Source: an uncultured beta proteobacterium
GTDB taxonomy: Bacteria > Pseudomonadota > Gammaproteobacteria > Burkholderiales > Rhodocyclaceae
NCBI GenBank assembly: GCA_903848955.1
Contig: CAINHS010000007.1
Span: 62,001-126,000, forward strand
Direction: 5' to 3'
DNA: 64,000 nt
A program made the translations under genes and the position numbers. The number at the start of each line of letters is the position of its first letter. The first letter of the stretch is position 1. This document shows, in pieces, positions 40,267-53,008 of the stretch. The notes beneath the pieces were generated by a model that saw only the letters and a program-made list of their open reading frames with translations, was not told the DNA's origin and did no database searches.

Positions 40267-41535
40267 TCAGGATTTTGTGTCAAGTATGCCATGCGCCGGT
40301 GGCGCTGTTGCAACCGGGCGGCGCAGAGCTACCGGCGCCATGGTGGCCGCCGCTGCCAGCCAGAGCGCCGCCATCATGGCGCCGCCAAGGAATACGCTGC
40401 CTGCGTCGAAATTCTTCAGCAGCCAGCCGCCCATGGCGGCGCCGGTGAACACCCCGAGCGCCTGAGTGGTGTTGTAGACCCCCAGCGCCGCACCCTTGGC
40501 GCTCGGTGGCGCAACGCGGGAAATCAGCGAGGGAAGCATCGCCTCCAGAACATTGAAGGCGACGAAGAAACTCAGCAATCCCCCTGCCACCACCATGAAA
40601 CTCCCGCTGCCGAGCCACATCGCGAGCAAGGTCGCCAGCAGCAGCCCGATGGCAAGCACGAACACCGGCTGCACCTTGTTGCGCTTCTCGGCGAAGATGA
40701 TCGCCGGCACCATTATGACGAAGGATGCCAGTACCGCCGGCAGATAGACTTTCCAGTGCGAGGCCAGCGGCAGCCCGCCGTAGCTGATCAACAAACCGGG
40801 GACCACGACAAACATGGCCATTTGCACCATGTGCAGGGTAAAGATGCCGAAATTGAGCCGCAGCAGGGATGTGTTCAGCAGGACCTGGCGAAACGGCGGC
40901 TTGGGTCCCTGCGGCAGGGGCGGCGCCGGCGGCACGACGTGGGTCACCAGACCTATGGCGGCGACGGCAAGGACGGCGGTCATCCAGAAGATCCCTGCCA
41001 TGCCGATCAAGGCATAGAGCGCCGGCGCGGCAACCAGCGAACAGGCGAACACCAGTCCGATGGAGGAACCGATCAACGCCATGACCTTGGTGCGATGCTG
41101 TTCCCGCGTCAGGTCGGCGGCCAGGGCGGTGACGGCGGCGGAGATCGCCCCGGCACCCTGCAGCACGCGGCCGGCAATGGTCCACCAGATATCCGGCGCC
41201 AGCGCCGCCATCGCCGAACCGGCGGCAAACAACAGCAAGCCGACGACGATCACCCGCTTGCGACCGAAGGCGTCGGAAGCCATGCCGAAGGGGATCTGGA
41301 ACATCGCCTGGGTCAATCCGTAAGCGCCGAGCGCGATGCCGACCAGTGTCAGGTCGTCGCCGCCGGGAATCGTCTGGGCATGGATCGCAAACACCGGCAG
41401 GATCAGAAACAGCCCGAGCATGCGCAGCGCAAAGATGCTGGCCAGCGCCATGCCGGCGCGCTTTTCATCGCGGCTCATGGCGTCTGAAGTGGGGGATAGC
41501 ATGGGGTTCAGTAGTTTTTCCGGAAAATCAGACAT
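40267..41535 (-). CDS. MFS transporter
   Basis: 422 residues if started at ATG 41535; ATG 41502 or 41478 are alternatives and none has a strong ribosome site. Twelve helices with motif A GMASDAFGRKRVIVVGLLLFAAG and GRVLQGAGAISAAVTALAADLTREQHRTKVMALIGSSIG (motif C region) place it in the DHA1 drug:proton antiporter branch. Substrate unknown. It lies between ssb and, across two c-di-GMP genes, uvrA. Confidence 0.88.
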   Translation of the reverse strand: MSDFPEKLLNPMLSPTSDAMSRDEKRAGMALASIFALRMLGLFLILPVFAIHAQTIPGGDDLTLVGIALGAYGLTQAMFQIPFGMASDAFGRKRVIVVGLLLFAAGSAMAALAPDIWWTIAGRVLQGAGAISAAVTALAADLTREQHRTKVMALIGSSIGLVFACSLVAAPALYALIGMAGIFWMTAVLAVAAIGLVTHVVPPAPPLPQGPKPPFRQVLLNTSLLRLNFGIFTLHMVQMAMFVVVPGLLISYGGLPLASHWKVYLPAVLASFVIMVPAIIFAEKRNKVQPVFVLAIGLLLATLLAMWLGSGSFMVVAGGLLSFFVAFNVLEAMLPSLISRVAPPSAKGAALGVYNTTQALGVFTGAAMGGWLLKNFDAGSVFLGGAMMAALWLAAAATMAPVALRRPVATAPPAHGILDTKS

Positions 41536-41587
41536 TAATCGGGAATGCTCAGGTCGGGCAACTGGCGGCGATGCCAGCGCAGGCCGG

Positions 41588-42898
41588 TCAACCCTCGTTG
41601 AAGCCGAAGCGCTCGACGAATTTCCCGGGGTCGAGGGCCGGTCCCTTGAAGTCGGCCTGCATGTAGTCGCAGCCCAGTTCGGTGAGCCGCGCCGCCGCCG
41701 CCTCGTCGACGACACCGACGGCCACCACATCAAGCCTGAGATGGTGCGCGAGTTCGATTATCGACTGCAGGATGCGGTCGGACTTCGCCACGCCGGCGCC
41801 GTCGCGCGTGGCCGAAACATCGATCTTGATTTCCTGGAACGGCATCGTTGCGAGCCAGAACAGCGATGACAAGGCCATGCCGGAATCATCGATTGACAGC
41901 TTCACCCCGAGTTCCTTCAGCCGGCCGAGCGTCTCCCGCGCCACGGCCTCTGCGCCCAATACGGAAGTCTCGCCGATTTCGAGGATGAGACTGCCCGAGC
42001 GCCGGCCCCAGGTTCCCAACGCACGCTGGACCACATCGGGAAGTTCCGTGTACAACAAGGCCCGCGCCGGCAGCTTGACGCCGATGCGCAGGTCGAGTCC
42101 GGCGCTGTAGCGGAATTCGGAGACGTTGCGCAGCGCGCGGTTGAGTATGGAGGAGACCAGATCGGCGACCATACCCATCGATTCCGCCGCCGCGAACGCC
42201 TGCTCCGCGGAAATTGTTCCCAAGGTCGGATCGCTCCAGCGCAGCAGGCTTTCGGCACCCATGACCTGGCCCAGACGCAGGTCGTACTGCGGCTGAAACA
42301 CCATTTCCAGCGCATCCTCGGCAACCGCCGCGCGCAAGCGGTTCTCGTACAAGAGCCTGGTTGCCGCAGAGTTTTCCCAGTCTTCCTCATAGTCGGCAAT
42401 ACGGCCGGTCAGGTTGCGGGCCAGGGCGCAGGCGCTCTTGGCTCTCTGCAGCAGAATTTCCGCCTGATCGCCGTGTGCCGGAAACATTGCGATCCCGACT
42501 GCGGGACTGGCAGCAATTTCCTCCTCGCCGATCCAGAATGGCGTATTCAGCGCACGCAGCAATTTCTTCGCCGCCTGCAGCGCGACGGCCGGACCCTCGA
42601 CGATTGACAGGACGCAGGCAAAATCGTCGCGACCCATTTCGCCGACCAGATCACCGGGGCGCAGCACGTCGGAGCGCAGCAACTCGGTGACACGGCCGCG
42701 CACGGCATCGCCGACGTGGTAACCCCAGGCCGCGTCTATCCGGCTGACCACGCCGCATTCGATGAGCAATACGGCCAGATTCGCGCCGTCTGCGCGCCTT
42801 TCCTCGACCTTGCCACGCAGCGCCTCAAGAAACCCGGCGGCGTCACTGGAGCGGTCAGCGGACATCGCCCCGGCGCTGCTGGGGTCGGCCTCGCTCAC
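41588..42898 (-). CDS. Degenerate GGDEF-EAL protein
   Basis: 436 residues from GTG 42898, set by the GTGA overlap with the HD-GYP stop. The GGDEF domain (about 20-165) has GRDDF in place of GGDEF. The EAL domain (about 185-430) has ESLLRW instead of EALLRW, and IDDSGMALSSL where active enzymes have IDDFGTGYSSL. Both halves are therefore probably catalytically weak or inactive and may bind c-di-GMP or a partner. It is coupled to the HD-GYP gene. Confidence 0.88.
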   Translation of the reverse strand: MSEADPSSAGAMSADRSSDAAGFLEALRGKVEERRADGANLAVLLIECGVVSRIDAAWGYHVGDAVRGRVTELLRSDVLRPGDLVGEMGRDDFACVLSIVEGPAVALQAAKKLLRALNTPFWIGEEEIAASPAVGIAMFPAHGDQAEILLQRAKSACALARNLTGRIADYEEDWENSAATRLLYENRLRAAVAEDALEMVFQPQYDLRLGQVMGAESLLRWSDPTLGTISAEQAFAAAESMGMVADLVSSILNRALRNVSEFRYSAGLDLRIGVKLPARALLYTELPDVVQRALGTWGRRSGSLILEIGETSVLGAEAVARETLGRLKELGVKLSIDDSGMALSSLFWLATMPFQEIKIDVSATRDGAGVAKSDRILQSIIELAHHLRLDVVAVGVVDEAAAARLTELGCDYMQADFKGPALDPGKFVERFGFNEG

Positions 42899-44091
42899 AG
42901 GTACAACTCGCGCGGATCGATCTTGACGGAGTCGTACTCCAGCGTACGCAGTATCCGGTAGGGCTCGTCCGGCCTCACCTTGGGCTCCTTCATCAGGTCC
43001 AGCATCTTGTAGGGTGCCAGCGGGTTGCCCTGGGCGTCCTTGACCACCATGATGCGTGGCTGCATGCGACGCACCATGTTCTGGCCCGTCACGATCGCGA
43101 CCTCGCCGCTGTTCAGCTCGACCACGCTGCCTACCGGGAAAACGCCGACACACTGGATGAACTGTTCCACCAGCGCAGGGTGAAACAGCGTCCCGCGCCC
43201 CTTGTAGATGATGCTGAGCGCATTGGAAGGGGTCAGATTGTCGCCCAGCGGCTTAGGCGCGGTGAGGGTATCGAATGCATCGACGATACCGGCGATCAGG
43301 CCGGGAAAGGCAATCGCAGTCCCTTTCAATCCGCGCGGATAGCCGCTGCCGTCGAAGCGTTCGTGGTGCAGGGAAGCAAGTCCGGGGAGTTCCGCGGGAA
43401 TGCCCGGGGTATCGCTGAGAATCCGCACCGAGTGGCCCACATGCGCCTGGTAGAGCGCGATTTCCTCGGCGTTGGCCGGCCCGCGCGCAGCCAGTTCGGA
43501 GGGCAGTTTGAGCTTGCCCACATCCTGCAGCAGCCCGAGCATGCCGAGAATCTCCAGGCGCTCCTGCGGCAATTGCAGAAAGCGGCCGAAGATGGTCATC
43601 ATGACCGAAACCTCGACGGCCCGGCTGAGGCTGGCACCGCTCTTCTCCTGCAGCCTGGTCAGCAGAGCCATCGCGTCCGGGTTGCGCACGACGCTGTCGG
43701 TGATCTGCACCGCCGCCTGCTTCGATCTGGAACTGTCGAGCGAACTCCCGGTTTCGACGACACGGGAAAGCTCATTGACGAGAACCGTCGTATTTGTATA
43801 GGCCTTCTGCGCTCTGGGCAACTCGACTTCGACGCTCGACACCTCCCGGTAAACCGTGTTACCCCGGACTTTCGCAATATCCGCCGCCGTCACCTTGCCG
43901 ACATCGACGCGATCCTCCCTCTCCGGATCAACGAAGACGTGCTTGCAGTACTGTTTCAAGGTACTGAACTGCCTTTCGCTTTTCAGGACAAAACCCTGAA
44001 AGACGAAGGGTGTTTCCGTCCAGGGCCTGTCGAGCTTGGCGACGAACATCCCGAAGGTCAGATTTTCGACAGGTATTTCCCGGAATCCCAT
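42895..44091 (-). CDS. HD-GYP domain protein with N-terminal DUF3391
   Basis: 398 residues. N-terminal DUF3391-like domain (about 1-130, VENLTFGMFVAKLDRPWTETPFVFQGFVLKS) and HD-GYP domain (about 140-330) with HHERFDGSGYPRGLKG and AGIVDAFDTLTA. The first metal motif reads LLQDVGK, with Gln instead of His of the HD pair, so c-di-GMP hydrolysis may be impaired. It is translated with the downstream degenerate GGDEF-EAL gene. Confidence 0.88.
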   Translation of the reverse strand: MGFREIPVENLTFGMFVAKLDRPWTETPFVFQGFVLKSERQFSTLKQYCKHVFVDPEREDRVDVGKVTAADIAKVRGNTVYREVSSVEVELPRAQKAYTNTTVLVNELSRVVETGSSLDSSRSKQAAVQITDSVVRNPDAMALLTRLQEKSGASLSRAVEVSVMMTIFGRFLQLPQERLEILGMLGLLQDVGKLKLPSELAARGPANAEEIALYQAHVGHSVRILSDTPGIPAELPGLASLHHERFDGSGYPRGLKGTAIAFPGLIAGIVDAFDTLTAPKPLGDNLTPSNALSIIYKGRGTLFHPALVEQFIQCVGVFPVGSVVELNSGEVAIVTGQNMVRRMQPRIMVVKDAQGNPLAPYKMLDLMKEPKVRPDEPYRILRTLEYDSVKIDPRELYL

Positions 44092-44410
44092 AGTGGTACG
44101 TAGTTCTCTGACTCAGCAAATAGAAAAAATATGGCGGCCGCACGCAGCAAAGCGGGCCGAGACCTGATCGGTTCCTGCGAGCCCGCGCCCGAGAGGGCAA
44201 GCTTACTCCAAAAATTCACTTGCCATCCGCCCCGAACAGCGTTCAAGTCTTCACCCCCACCTGAACGGAACCCGGAATTCAAGGCCCTTACCTCTGCTTC
44301 AAACGGGGAGCGCATTATGCCCGCATCCGGGCCGGAAAAGCTGGTTGGCAGTGGCTATCGCATCCCGGCGCGGGTATATTCTCCGGTTGCCCCAACATCA
44401 ACACCGCCCC
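44092..44410. other. 319-bp divergent intergenic region between the HD-GYP gene and uvrA
   Basis: It must hold the promoters of both genes. TATATT at 44379-44384 could be a -10 box for uvrA. I see no LexA-type CTG-N10-CAG box, no RNA gene and no convincing small ORF. Confidence 0.5.
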
Positions 44411-47301
<2,891 letters not shown>

Positions 47302-47305
<4 letters not shown>

Positions 47306-47640
47306 GCGGATTCGAAAACTATTCCAGCGAAGCCCGACAGCTCGAGCAGGAGATCGAGCGCAAGGGGGTCATTCTGGGCATCGACTGGAACGATGAGGTG
47401 CAGGTGCGCGAACTGGCGCGCGAAGCCCTCGACTGCAAGATCGGCCAGACCCGCTGCGACATGAAGGATCCGCTGGATCGTCCCCGCGTCGAACTCTTCG
47501 GCCTGGCCCAGCTGATGCTGACCGTGATGAAGGAAAGCGCCAGGGCCGATATTCACACCCATGGCGGCCCGGCATGGAAGGCCTTCGCCCATGCCCTGTG
47601 GACCGAGCACGATCTTCGCCGGGGGGCAGCAAAGCCATGA
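47302..47640 (+). CDS. Hypothetical protein downstream of uvrA
   Basis: 112 residues, overlapping the uvrA stop by ATGA. No transmembrane segment or signal. Sequence is helical and acidic ([40 protein letters not shown]) with a C-terminal [17 protein letters not shown] do not recognise a family. Codon use and coupling to uvrA suggest it is a real gene. Confidence 0.65.
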
Positions 47641-47815
47641 GCCGGCTCTTCATCTCCCGGCGGCGTATTCCGACAGCGCGTCGAAGCTCGCCACGGCATT
47701 GCTGAGCCTGGCCGCAGCGGGCAAGCTGTGTCTTGCCGCTTGCGCCTGTGCTTGCGCTTGACCCTCCGGTCGCAGCCGAAGATACTGCGGCTAGTTGAAT
47801 CCGGGCCGTGAAGCC

Positions 47816-50023
47816 ATGACCGAAGATACTTCCATCGTCCGTCGAGACCTCCTCGGCGATTGTTGGGGCGGGCTTGCCGCGATGCTGGTGGCGCTGCCTT
47901 CCGCGATTGCCTTTGGCGTCACCATTTTCTCGCCGCTGTCGGCATCGCTGGCCGCGCAGGGGGCACTGGCCGGCATAGTCGGCGCCACCGCCCTCGGCCT
48001 CATCGCCCCCGTCTGCGGCGGCAGTTCGCGCTTGATCAGCGCCCCCTGTGCGCCGGCAGCGGCGGTATTGGCCGCCCTGGCAAGCGGTTATGGCGCTCGC
48101 GGCATGGAGCCGATGGCCATACTCGCCCTGTTGAGCGTGATCGGTCTGCTCGCCGGCGTAACGCAAATCGGCCTCGGTCTTGCCGGCATCGGACGGCTGA
48201 TCAGGTTTATCCCCTACCCGGTCGTCAGCGGCTATCTCAGCGGCGTCGGCCTCATCATCATCGGCAGCCAGATCCCGAGGTTCCTCGGCGCTCCGGCGAC
48301 CGCCGGCCTGTTGGAAACCTTGAAGACTCCCGCCATCTGGATGTGGCAAAGCGCGGTCGTCGGCGGCGTTGCCATCGCTGCGATGCTGCTCACGCCCAGG
48401 CTGACCCGCAAGGTCCCGGCGACGATTCTCGGCCTGCTTGGCGGAATCGGCACCTACCTGCTGCTGGCCCGTTTCGATCCGGCGTTGTTGAGCACGGAGC
48501 ACAACCCGCTATTGGTCGGAACACTTGCAAAGGGGGATGCCGGCTTCGGCGAAATCGTCGGCCGGCACTGGCTCGCGTTCGCCAACCTCGGTTTGCGGGA
48601 ACTCGGCGAGGCTGTCGTTCCGGCCCTGACGCTGGCGGCGCTGCTGTCAATCGATACGCTGAAGACCTGCGTGGTCATCGACACCATGACCGACTCGCAC
48701 CACGACTCCAACCGGGAACTGACGGGGCAGGGTCTGGGCAACATCGTCTCATCTCTGATCGGCGGCATTCCGGGAGCCGGCACCATGGGTGCCTCGCTGG
48801 TCAATATTTCGAGCGGGGGTACCACCCGCCGCTCCGGCATGATCGCCGGCGCGCTCTCGCTGCTGGCCTTCCTTGTCCTGGTGCCCCTCATCGCCTGGGT
48901 GCCGATCGCCGCCCTGGCGGCAATCCTGATCGTCATCGGTTTGCGCATGATCGACCGCCACAGCCTGGTCTTCTTCTTCACGCCGGAGACGCGGCTGGAT
49001 TTCATGGTCATCGTGTCGGTGATCCTGGTGGCGATCTTCGGCAACCTGATCGCCGCATCCGGGGTCGGCGTGGCTTTGGCCATTCTCCTGTTCATTCGCG
49101 AACAGACGCGCAGCTCGGTGGTGCATAGCCGCATCGAGGGCCACCAGATCGTTGCGAAGTGGGCGCGGACCCCGCTCGATGTCATGCGGCTGGAGCACGA
49201 GGCCGGCGAGGCGGTTATTTTCGAACTGCAGGGCAGCCTGTTCTTCGGTACCGCCAACCAGTTGCAGGCAGTTCTGGAGCCGGAAACCGGCCGGCACAAA
49301 TACGTGATCCTCAGCATGCGCAGGGTGCAGTCGCTCGATGTCACGGCGACGCATGTACTGGAACAGATCAAGGACCGCCTCGAAGAGCACGATGCCTACC
49401 TGGTGTTTTGCGACATCCCGAAGGGGCTGCCGAGCGGCCTCAAGATGAAGCGCTTCCTCAAGCAGACCGGAGTGGTCAGGCCGACCAACAAGGCCTTCGC
49501 TTTCCGCCAGATCGATGAAGCGCTCGAATGGATACAGTCACGAGCGCAGGCGGAGGCGGTAGCCGGGCAGGTCGACACATCGGGGCTGGAGCTGCGGCAA
49601 ATGCCGATCTTCGCCGGTCAGCCGGAGGAAGCGTTGGCGGCGCTGGAAGCGGCGGCCGAGCTGCGCCATATCAAGGCCGGCAAGAAGGTTTTCAAGGCCG
49701 GAACGACAGCCGCCGACCTGTTCCTGATCCGGCGCGGCACGGTGAAAGTCACGCTGCCGATCCACAAGAAGGACAGTTACCACCTCGCCACCTGCGGCCC
49801 CGGCGAGATCGTCGGCGGCATGGGATTTCTGGATGCCGGCAGCCACACGGCCGATGCACTGGCGCTCTGCGATACCGAGGTTTATGCCATCCCGCGCGAC
49901 CGTTTCCTGGAACTGAGCGGGCAGCATCGTGACCTGGCCTTTGCCCTCATCGAAAGCATCGCCCGCAATCTCGGCCAGCGCCTGCACGGGGCCGTCGCGG
50001 AAATTCAGGCGCTGCGCGGCTGA
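47816..50023 (+). CDS. SulP-family anion permease with STAS and cyclic-nucleotide-binding domains
   Basis: 735 residues from ATG 47816. SulP/SLC26 membrane domain at about 10-420 (GGLAAMLVALPSAIAFGVTIFSPL; GLGNIVSSLIGGIPGAGTMGASLVN), STAS domain about 440-560 (AVIFELQGSLFFGTANQL...VILSMRRVQSLDVTATHVLEQI), then a Crp-like cyclic-nucleotide-binding domain about 595-720 (GKKVFKAGTTAADLFLIRRGTVKVTLP...CGPGEIVGGMGFLDAGSHTADALALCDTEVYAIPRDRF). The CNBD lacks the full FGE-xxL-xxxxR-A-A cassette, so nucleotide binding is uncertain. Probably a regulated sulfate, bicarbonate or dicarboxylate transporter. Confidence 0.9.
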   Translation: MTEDTSIVRRDLLGDCWGGLAAMLVALPSAIAFGVTIFSPLSASLAAQGALAGIVGATALGLIAPVCGGSSRLISAPCAPAAAVLAALASGYGARGMEPMAILALLSVIGLLAGVTQIGLGLAGIGRLIRFIPYPVVSGYLSGVGLIIIGSQIPRFLGAPATAGLLETLKTPAIWMWQSAVVGGVAIAAMLLTPRLTRKVPATILGLLGGIGTYLLLARFDPALLSTEHNPLLVGTLAKGDAGFGEIVGRHWLAFANLGLRELGEAVVPALTLAALLSIDTLKTCVVIDTMTDSHHDSNRELTGQGLGNIVSSLIGGIPGAGTMGASLVNISSGGTTRRSGMIAGALSLLAFLVLVPLIAWVPIAALAAILIVIGLRMIDRHSLVFFFTPETRLDFMVIVSVILVAIFGNLIAASGVGVALAILLFIREQTRSSVVHSRIEGHQIVAKWARTPLDVMRLEHEAGEAVIFELQGSLFFGTANQLQAVLEPETGRHKYVILSMRRVQSLDVTATHVLEQIKDRLEEHDAYLVFCDIPKGLPSGLKMKRFLKQTGVVRPTNKAFAFRQIDEALEWIQSRAQAEAVAGQVDTSGLELRQMPIFAGQPEEALAALEAAAELRHIKAGKKVFKAGTTAADLFLIRRGTVKVTLPIHKKDSYHLATCGPGEIVGGMGFLDAGSHTADALALCDTEVYAIPRDRFLELSGQHRDLAFALIESIARNLGQRLHGAVAEIQALRG

Positions 50024-50096
50024 ATCGACCGGCCTCGCCCGTGCCGCCGGACAGCGCCGGCTTCGCTGCGGGCCGGCCGCGACAAATCATTCGGCA

Positions 50097-51383
50097 TCAC
50101 CTTGGAAAAAACGGTGCGAACAAGTCGCGCAACTTTCTGATGGCCACCAGTTCCGACCTGGTAACTTCCTTGTCGGTCTCCCAGTCGCAATAGACCAGGC
50201 CGGACACGCTGCTGTTTGCAATCGGCAGAATCAGGAACTTGGCCACATTCGGCAAAAGCGCCTTGTATCCGTCCGGCAGCGCCGTCGCCTTCAGCTTCGA
50301 CACGTCGGCGATTGAAACATCAACCCTGTTGTTTATCGCCGCGTGAAACGCCGTAGGCTTGAACTCGGCCGATATCCTGAGCTTGCTTTTCAGTTCTTCG
50401 ATTCCTTTGCCATATCCATGGCGTACGGTGTAGTCGCCGGACCGTGCCAGCACGAACAACAGGCAATGCGCCGTTGCCAGTGACTCGCCGAATCCGGCGA
50501 AGATGGCGCCTGCCAATTCGTCAACGGTTTTCTTCCTTTCCCCGCTCAGAGAAACAAGTAATTCGTCAAGCATGGCCTCCGCGCCGCGAACTTCTGCACC
50601 GCCGACGCCGGGGGTGATTTCTTCGACTTTGCGACTGATCAATACGCTCAGCTTAGACTTGTCGAGGCCCGGTACATCCAGCGTGGATACCAGCCTGTTG
50701 ACCTCTTCCACTTTCCCTTCATGTATCAATGAAGACGCGGAATTGGAAAATTTCGCTATGCCGATCAGGGCCGGATCGCCGGTGCCGTCGATTACCGAAA
50801 CAATTGCGGGCGGCAAGTTCCAGCGCTTCGCGACTTCGGCGCCCACCTGTTGCAGCGTCATGCCCAGGATCTCGATGGCGGCCGCATCCGGATGGAGGCC
50901 GGCACCAGTCTTTCGCTTGATGACAGCCATTTCGTCAGGCAGATATTTTTGCGTCATCAGACTGCCGAGATCGTACATCAAGGCCGCTATTGACGCTTCC
51001 TCCAGACGATCAGAGCAAACCGTTCTGGCGAGTTCAGAGGCCAACAAAGTCTTCGACAGGTTCTCGTCGTCGTCCAGTTCCAGCGCGGTCACCATTGCGG
51101 TACTCAGCACGATGTGCTGCAAGGCGTCTGCGCCCAGAATGTTCAGCGCCGACGAAATGGAAGATATGTTCCGGGCGAACGGCGCGTACATCGAAGAATT
51201 GACGAGTTTGAGGACCCTTTGCGTCAGGGCGAAATCCTCGACGATATGCGCAACCACGTCGCGACTGCCCTTTGTACCGTCGCAGAGCGAACCGAGAATC
51301 GAGGTGACGGTACTCTCCAGGGCTGGAAGCCCCTTCGATCTACCCATTGCGGCAAACAATTTTTCCATGACTTGCGCGCTCAT
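50097..51383 (-). CDS. HDOD-domain signalling protein
   Basis: 428 residues. HDOD domain about 15-215 (LPALESTVTSILGSLCDGTKGSRDVVAHIVEDFALTQRVLKLVNSSMY; RTVCSDRLEEASIAALMYDLGSLM), a degenerate HD phosphohydrolase fold used in signalling. The C-terminal part (about 280-425, KKTVDELAGAIFAGFGESLATAHCLLFVLARS ... GLVYCDWE) resembles a GAF-like sensor. It overlaps the upstream PAS-GGDEF-EAL gene by 4 nt, so the two likely act together. Confidence 0.88.
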   Translation of the reverse strand: MSAQVMEKLFAAMGRSKGLPALESTVTSILGSLCDGTKGSRDVVAHIVEDFALTQRVLKLVNSSMYAPFARNISSISSALNILGADALQHIVLSTAMVTALELDDDENLSKTLLASELARTVCSDRLEEASIAALMYDLGSLMTQKYLPDEMAVIKRKTGAGLHPDAAAIEILGMTLQQVGAEVAKRWNLPPAIVSVIDGTGDPALIGIAKFSNSASSLIHEGKVEEVNRLVSTLDVPGLDKSKLSVLISRKVEEITPGVGGAEVRGAEAMLDELLVSLSGERKKTVDELAGAIFAGFGESLATAHCLLFVLARSGDYTVRHGYGKGIEELKSKLRISAEFKPTAFHAAINNRVDVSIADVSKLKATALPDGYKALLPNVAKFLILPIANSSVSGLVYCDWETDKEVTRSELVAIRKLRDLFAPFFPR

Positions 51384-53008
51384 GCGACAGTCCCGGCGGT
51401 GATGTTCAACAAGCTTGTGATCGCCTCGGCGGACATCGGCTTGCCGAGCAGGTAGCCCTGTATCAGGTTGCAGCCGGAACTCTTCAAGAAGGAAAACTGT
51501 TCTTCTTTTTCCACGCCTTCGGCGACCACCTTCAAATCGATGCTGTGTGCCAGATTGATCATGGCCGTTATCAATTTCTTGTCGGCCGCCGAATCGGCGG
51601 GGGGATCGCCGATGGCGCGGATGAATGACTTGTCGATTTTTATGCTCGATACCGGTAACCGTGTCAGATAGGCAAGACTGGAAAACCCGGTGCCGAAATC
51701 ATCTATCGAGAAACGTATTCGCTTTTCGCGCAAGCGGGCGAGGGTGCGTTCGGTCTGTTCCCGGCTGTGCATCAAGGTGGATTCGGTAATCTCAAGGATG
51801 ACTGTGGCTGGATCCACGCCTGCCTCGGAGATGGCTTCAAGAACCAGCGAATCGAAATCGTCGCCGCCAAATTGAATTGGAGACACATTGACCGACATGA
51901 CAAAACCGGGCATCAGTTCCTGAAACTGCTTCAATTGGTGACACGCACACCTGAGGGCCCACTTGCCCAGAAACGGCATGAGGCCGGTTTCTTCAACAAT
52001 CGGAATGAATTTGTCGGGAGCCACCCGGCCGAAAGTGCGGCTCGACCACCGCATCAATGCCTCGGCACCTACCAGACAACGATTTATGTCGTACTGGGGC
52101 TGATACTCGAGGAAAAATTCGCCCTCCTGAATACCGTCGTGTATGGCTGACTTTATCGAAAGATCGGCGCTCTCGGCCGACTCTGCAAAAAAGCTTACGC
52201 GATTCTTGCCGCCATTCTTGGAATGGTACATGGCCCTGTCGGCATTCTTCAACAGCGTCGAGTAATCCTCGCCATGTTCGGGATATGTGGCTACACCGAT
52301 GCTGACGCCCAGGTAGGCATTGTGCGGCGAGGTATCGTATGGCCTGGCTATGGCCAGCAGTATTCTCGTCATTACACTGTTGACGGCAAGGACATCCGGG
52401 TCGAACAAGACCATGACGAATTCGTCGCCGCCCAGCCTGACAAGCACGTCATCCGGACCAATGACCCGGTTCAGACGCTTTGCGGTCTCCACCAGCACGG
52501 CATCGCCCACGGCATGGCCATAGGTGTCATTGACCTTCTTGAATCCATCGAGGTCGAGCAGGGCCACTGAAAACGGGAGATTTCCGGCCTCAATACACTG
52601 TTCCACGGTATGTTTGAGAAATACCCTGTTCGGCAGGCCTGTCAGATCATCGTGTTCAGCCGCATGGCGCAAGACGGAGTCGTCCGTCTTCCATGCCGAG
52701 ATGTCAATGATGCACATCATGTATTGCTGGACATCCGGCAGCTGGTAGCCACGGACATTGATCCAGTTTTCCTGGCCATCCTTCAGCACACGGATGTCGC
52801 AGGCAAAAGATTCGGGGGTGCCGCGGCTGGCCGCCCTGAACATGTCGACATCGCCCGGATGCAGGATAGCCAAGAAGTTGTCCGGGAAAGCGGCGGGCGC
52901 GGCACCGCCGAACCAACGCCGGCCGGACGCCGATACAAACTTTACGTTGAAGTCCGGGTCCACACGGACGATTGCGTCCAGCACGCGATCCAGTGTAGGA
53001 GAAGTCAT
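51380..53008 (-). CDS. PAS-GGDEF-EAL cyclic di-GMP enzyme
   Basis: 542 residues. PAS-type sensor about 5-120 (LDRVLDAIVRVDPDFNVKFVSASGRRWFGG), GGDEF about 125-285 with intact RLGGDEFVMVLF, and EAL about 295-535 with GAEALMRW, NVSPIQF, EITESTLM, IDDFGTGFSSLAYLTRLPVSSIKIDKSF. Both catalytic centres look complete, unlike the pair at 41588-44091. It is cotranslated with the HDOD protein. Confidence 0.93.
   Translation of the reverse strand: MTSPTLDRVLDAIVRVDPDFNVKFVSASGRRWFGGAAPAAFPDNFLAILHPGDVDMFRAASRGTPESFACDIRVLKDGQENWINVRGYQLPDVQQYMMCIIDISAWKTDDSVLRHAAEHDDLTGLPNRVFLKHTVEQCIEAGNLPFSVALLDLDGFKKVNDTYGHAVGDAVLVETAKRLNRVIGPDDVLVRLGGDEFVMVLFDPDVLAVNSVMTRILLAIARPYDTSPHNAYLGVSIGVATYPEHGEDYSTLLKNADRAMYHSKNGGKNRVSFFAESAESADLSIKSAIHDGIQEGEFFLEYQPQYDINRCLVGAEALMRWSSRTFGRVAPDKFIPIVEETGLMPFLGKWALRCACHQLKQFQELMPGFVMSVNVSPIQFGGDDFDSLVLEAISEAGVDPATVILEITESTLMHSREQTERTLARLREKRIRFSIDDFGTGFSSLAYLTRLPVSSIKIDKSFIRAIGDPPADSAADKKLITAMINLAHSIDLKVVAEGVEKEEQFSFLKSSGCNLIQGYLLGKPMSAEAITSLLNITAGTVA

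Noticed and set aside
44092-44410. Possible SOS (LexA) box upstream of uvrA
   Set aside because: No CTG-N10-CAG palindrome found in the spacer on either strand.
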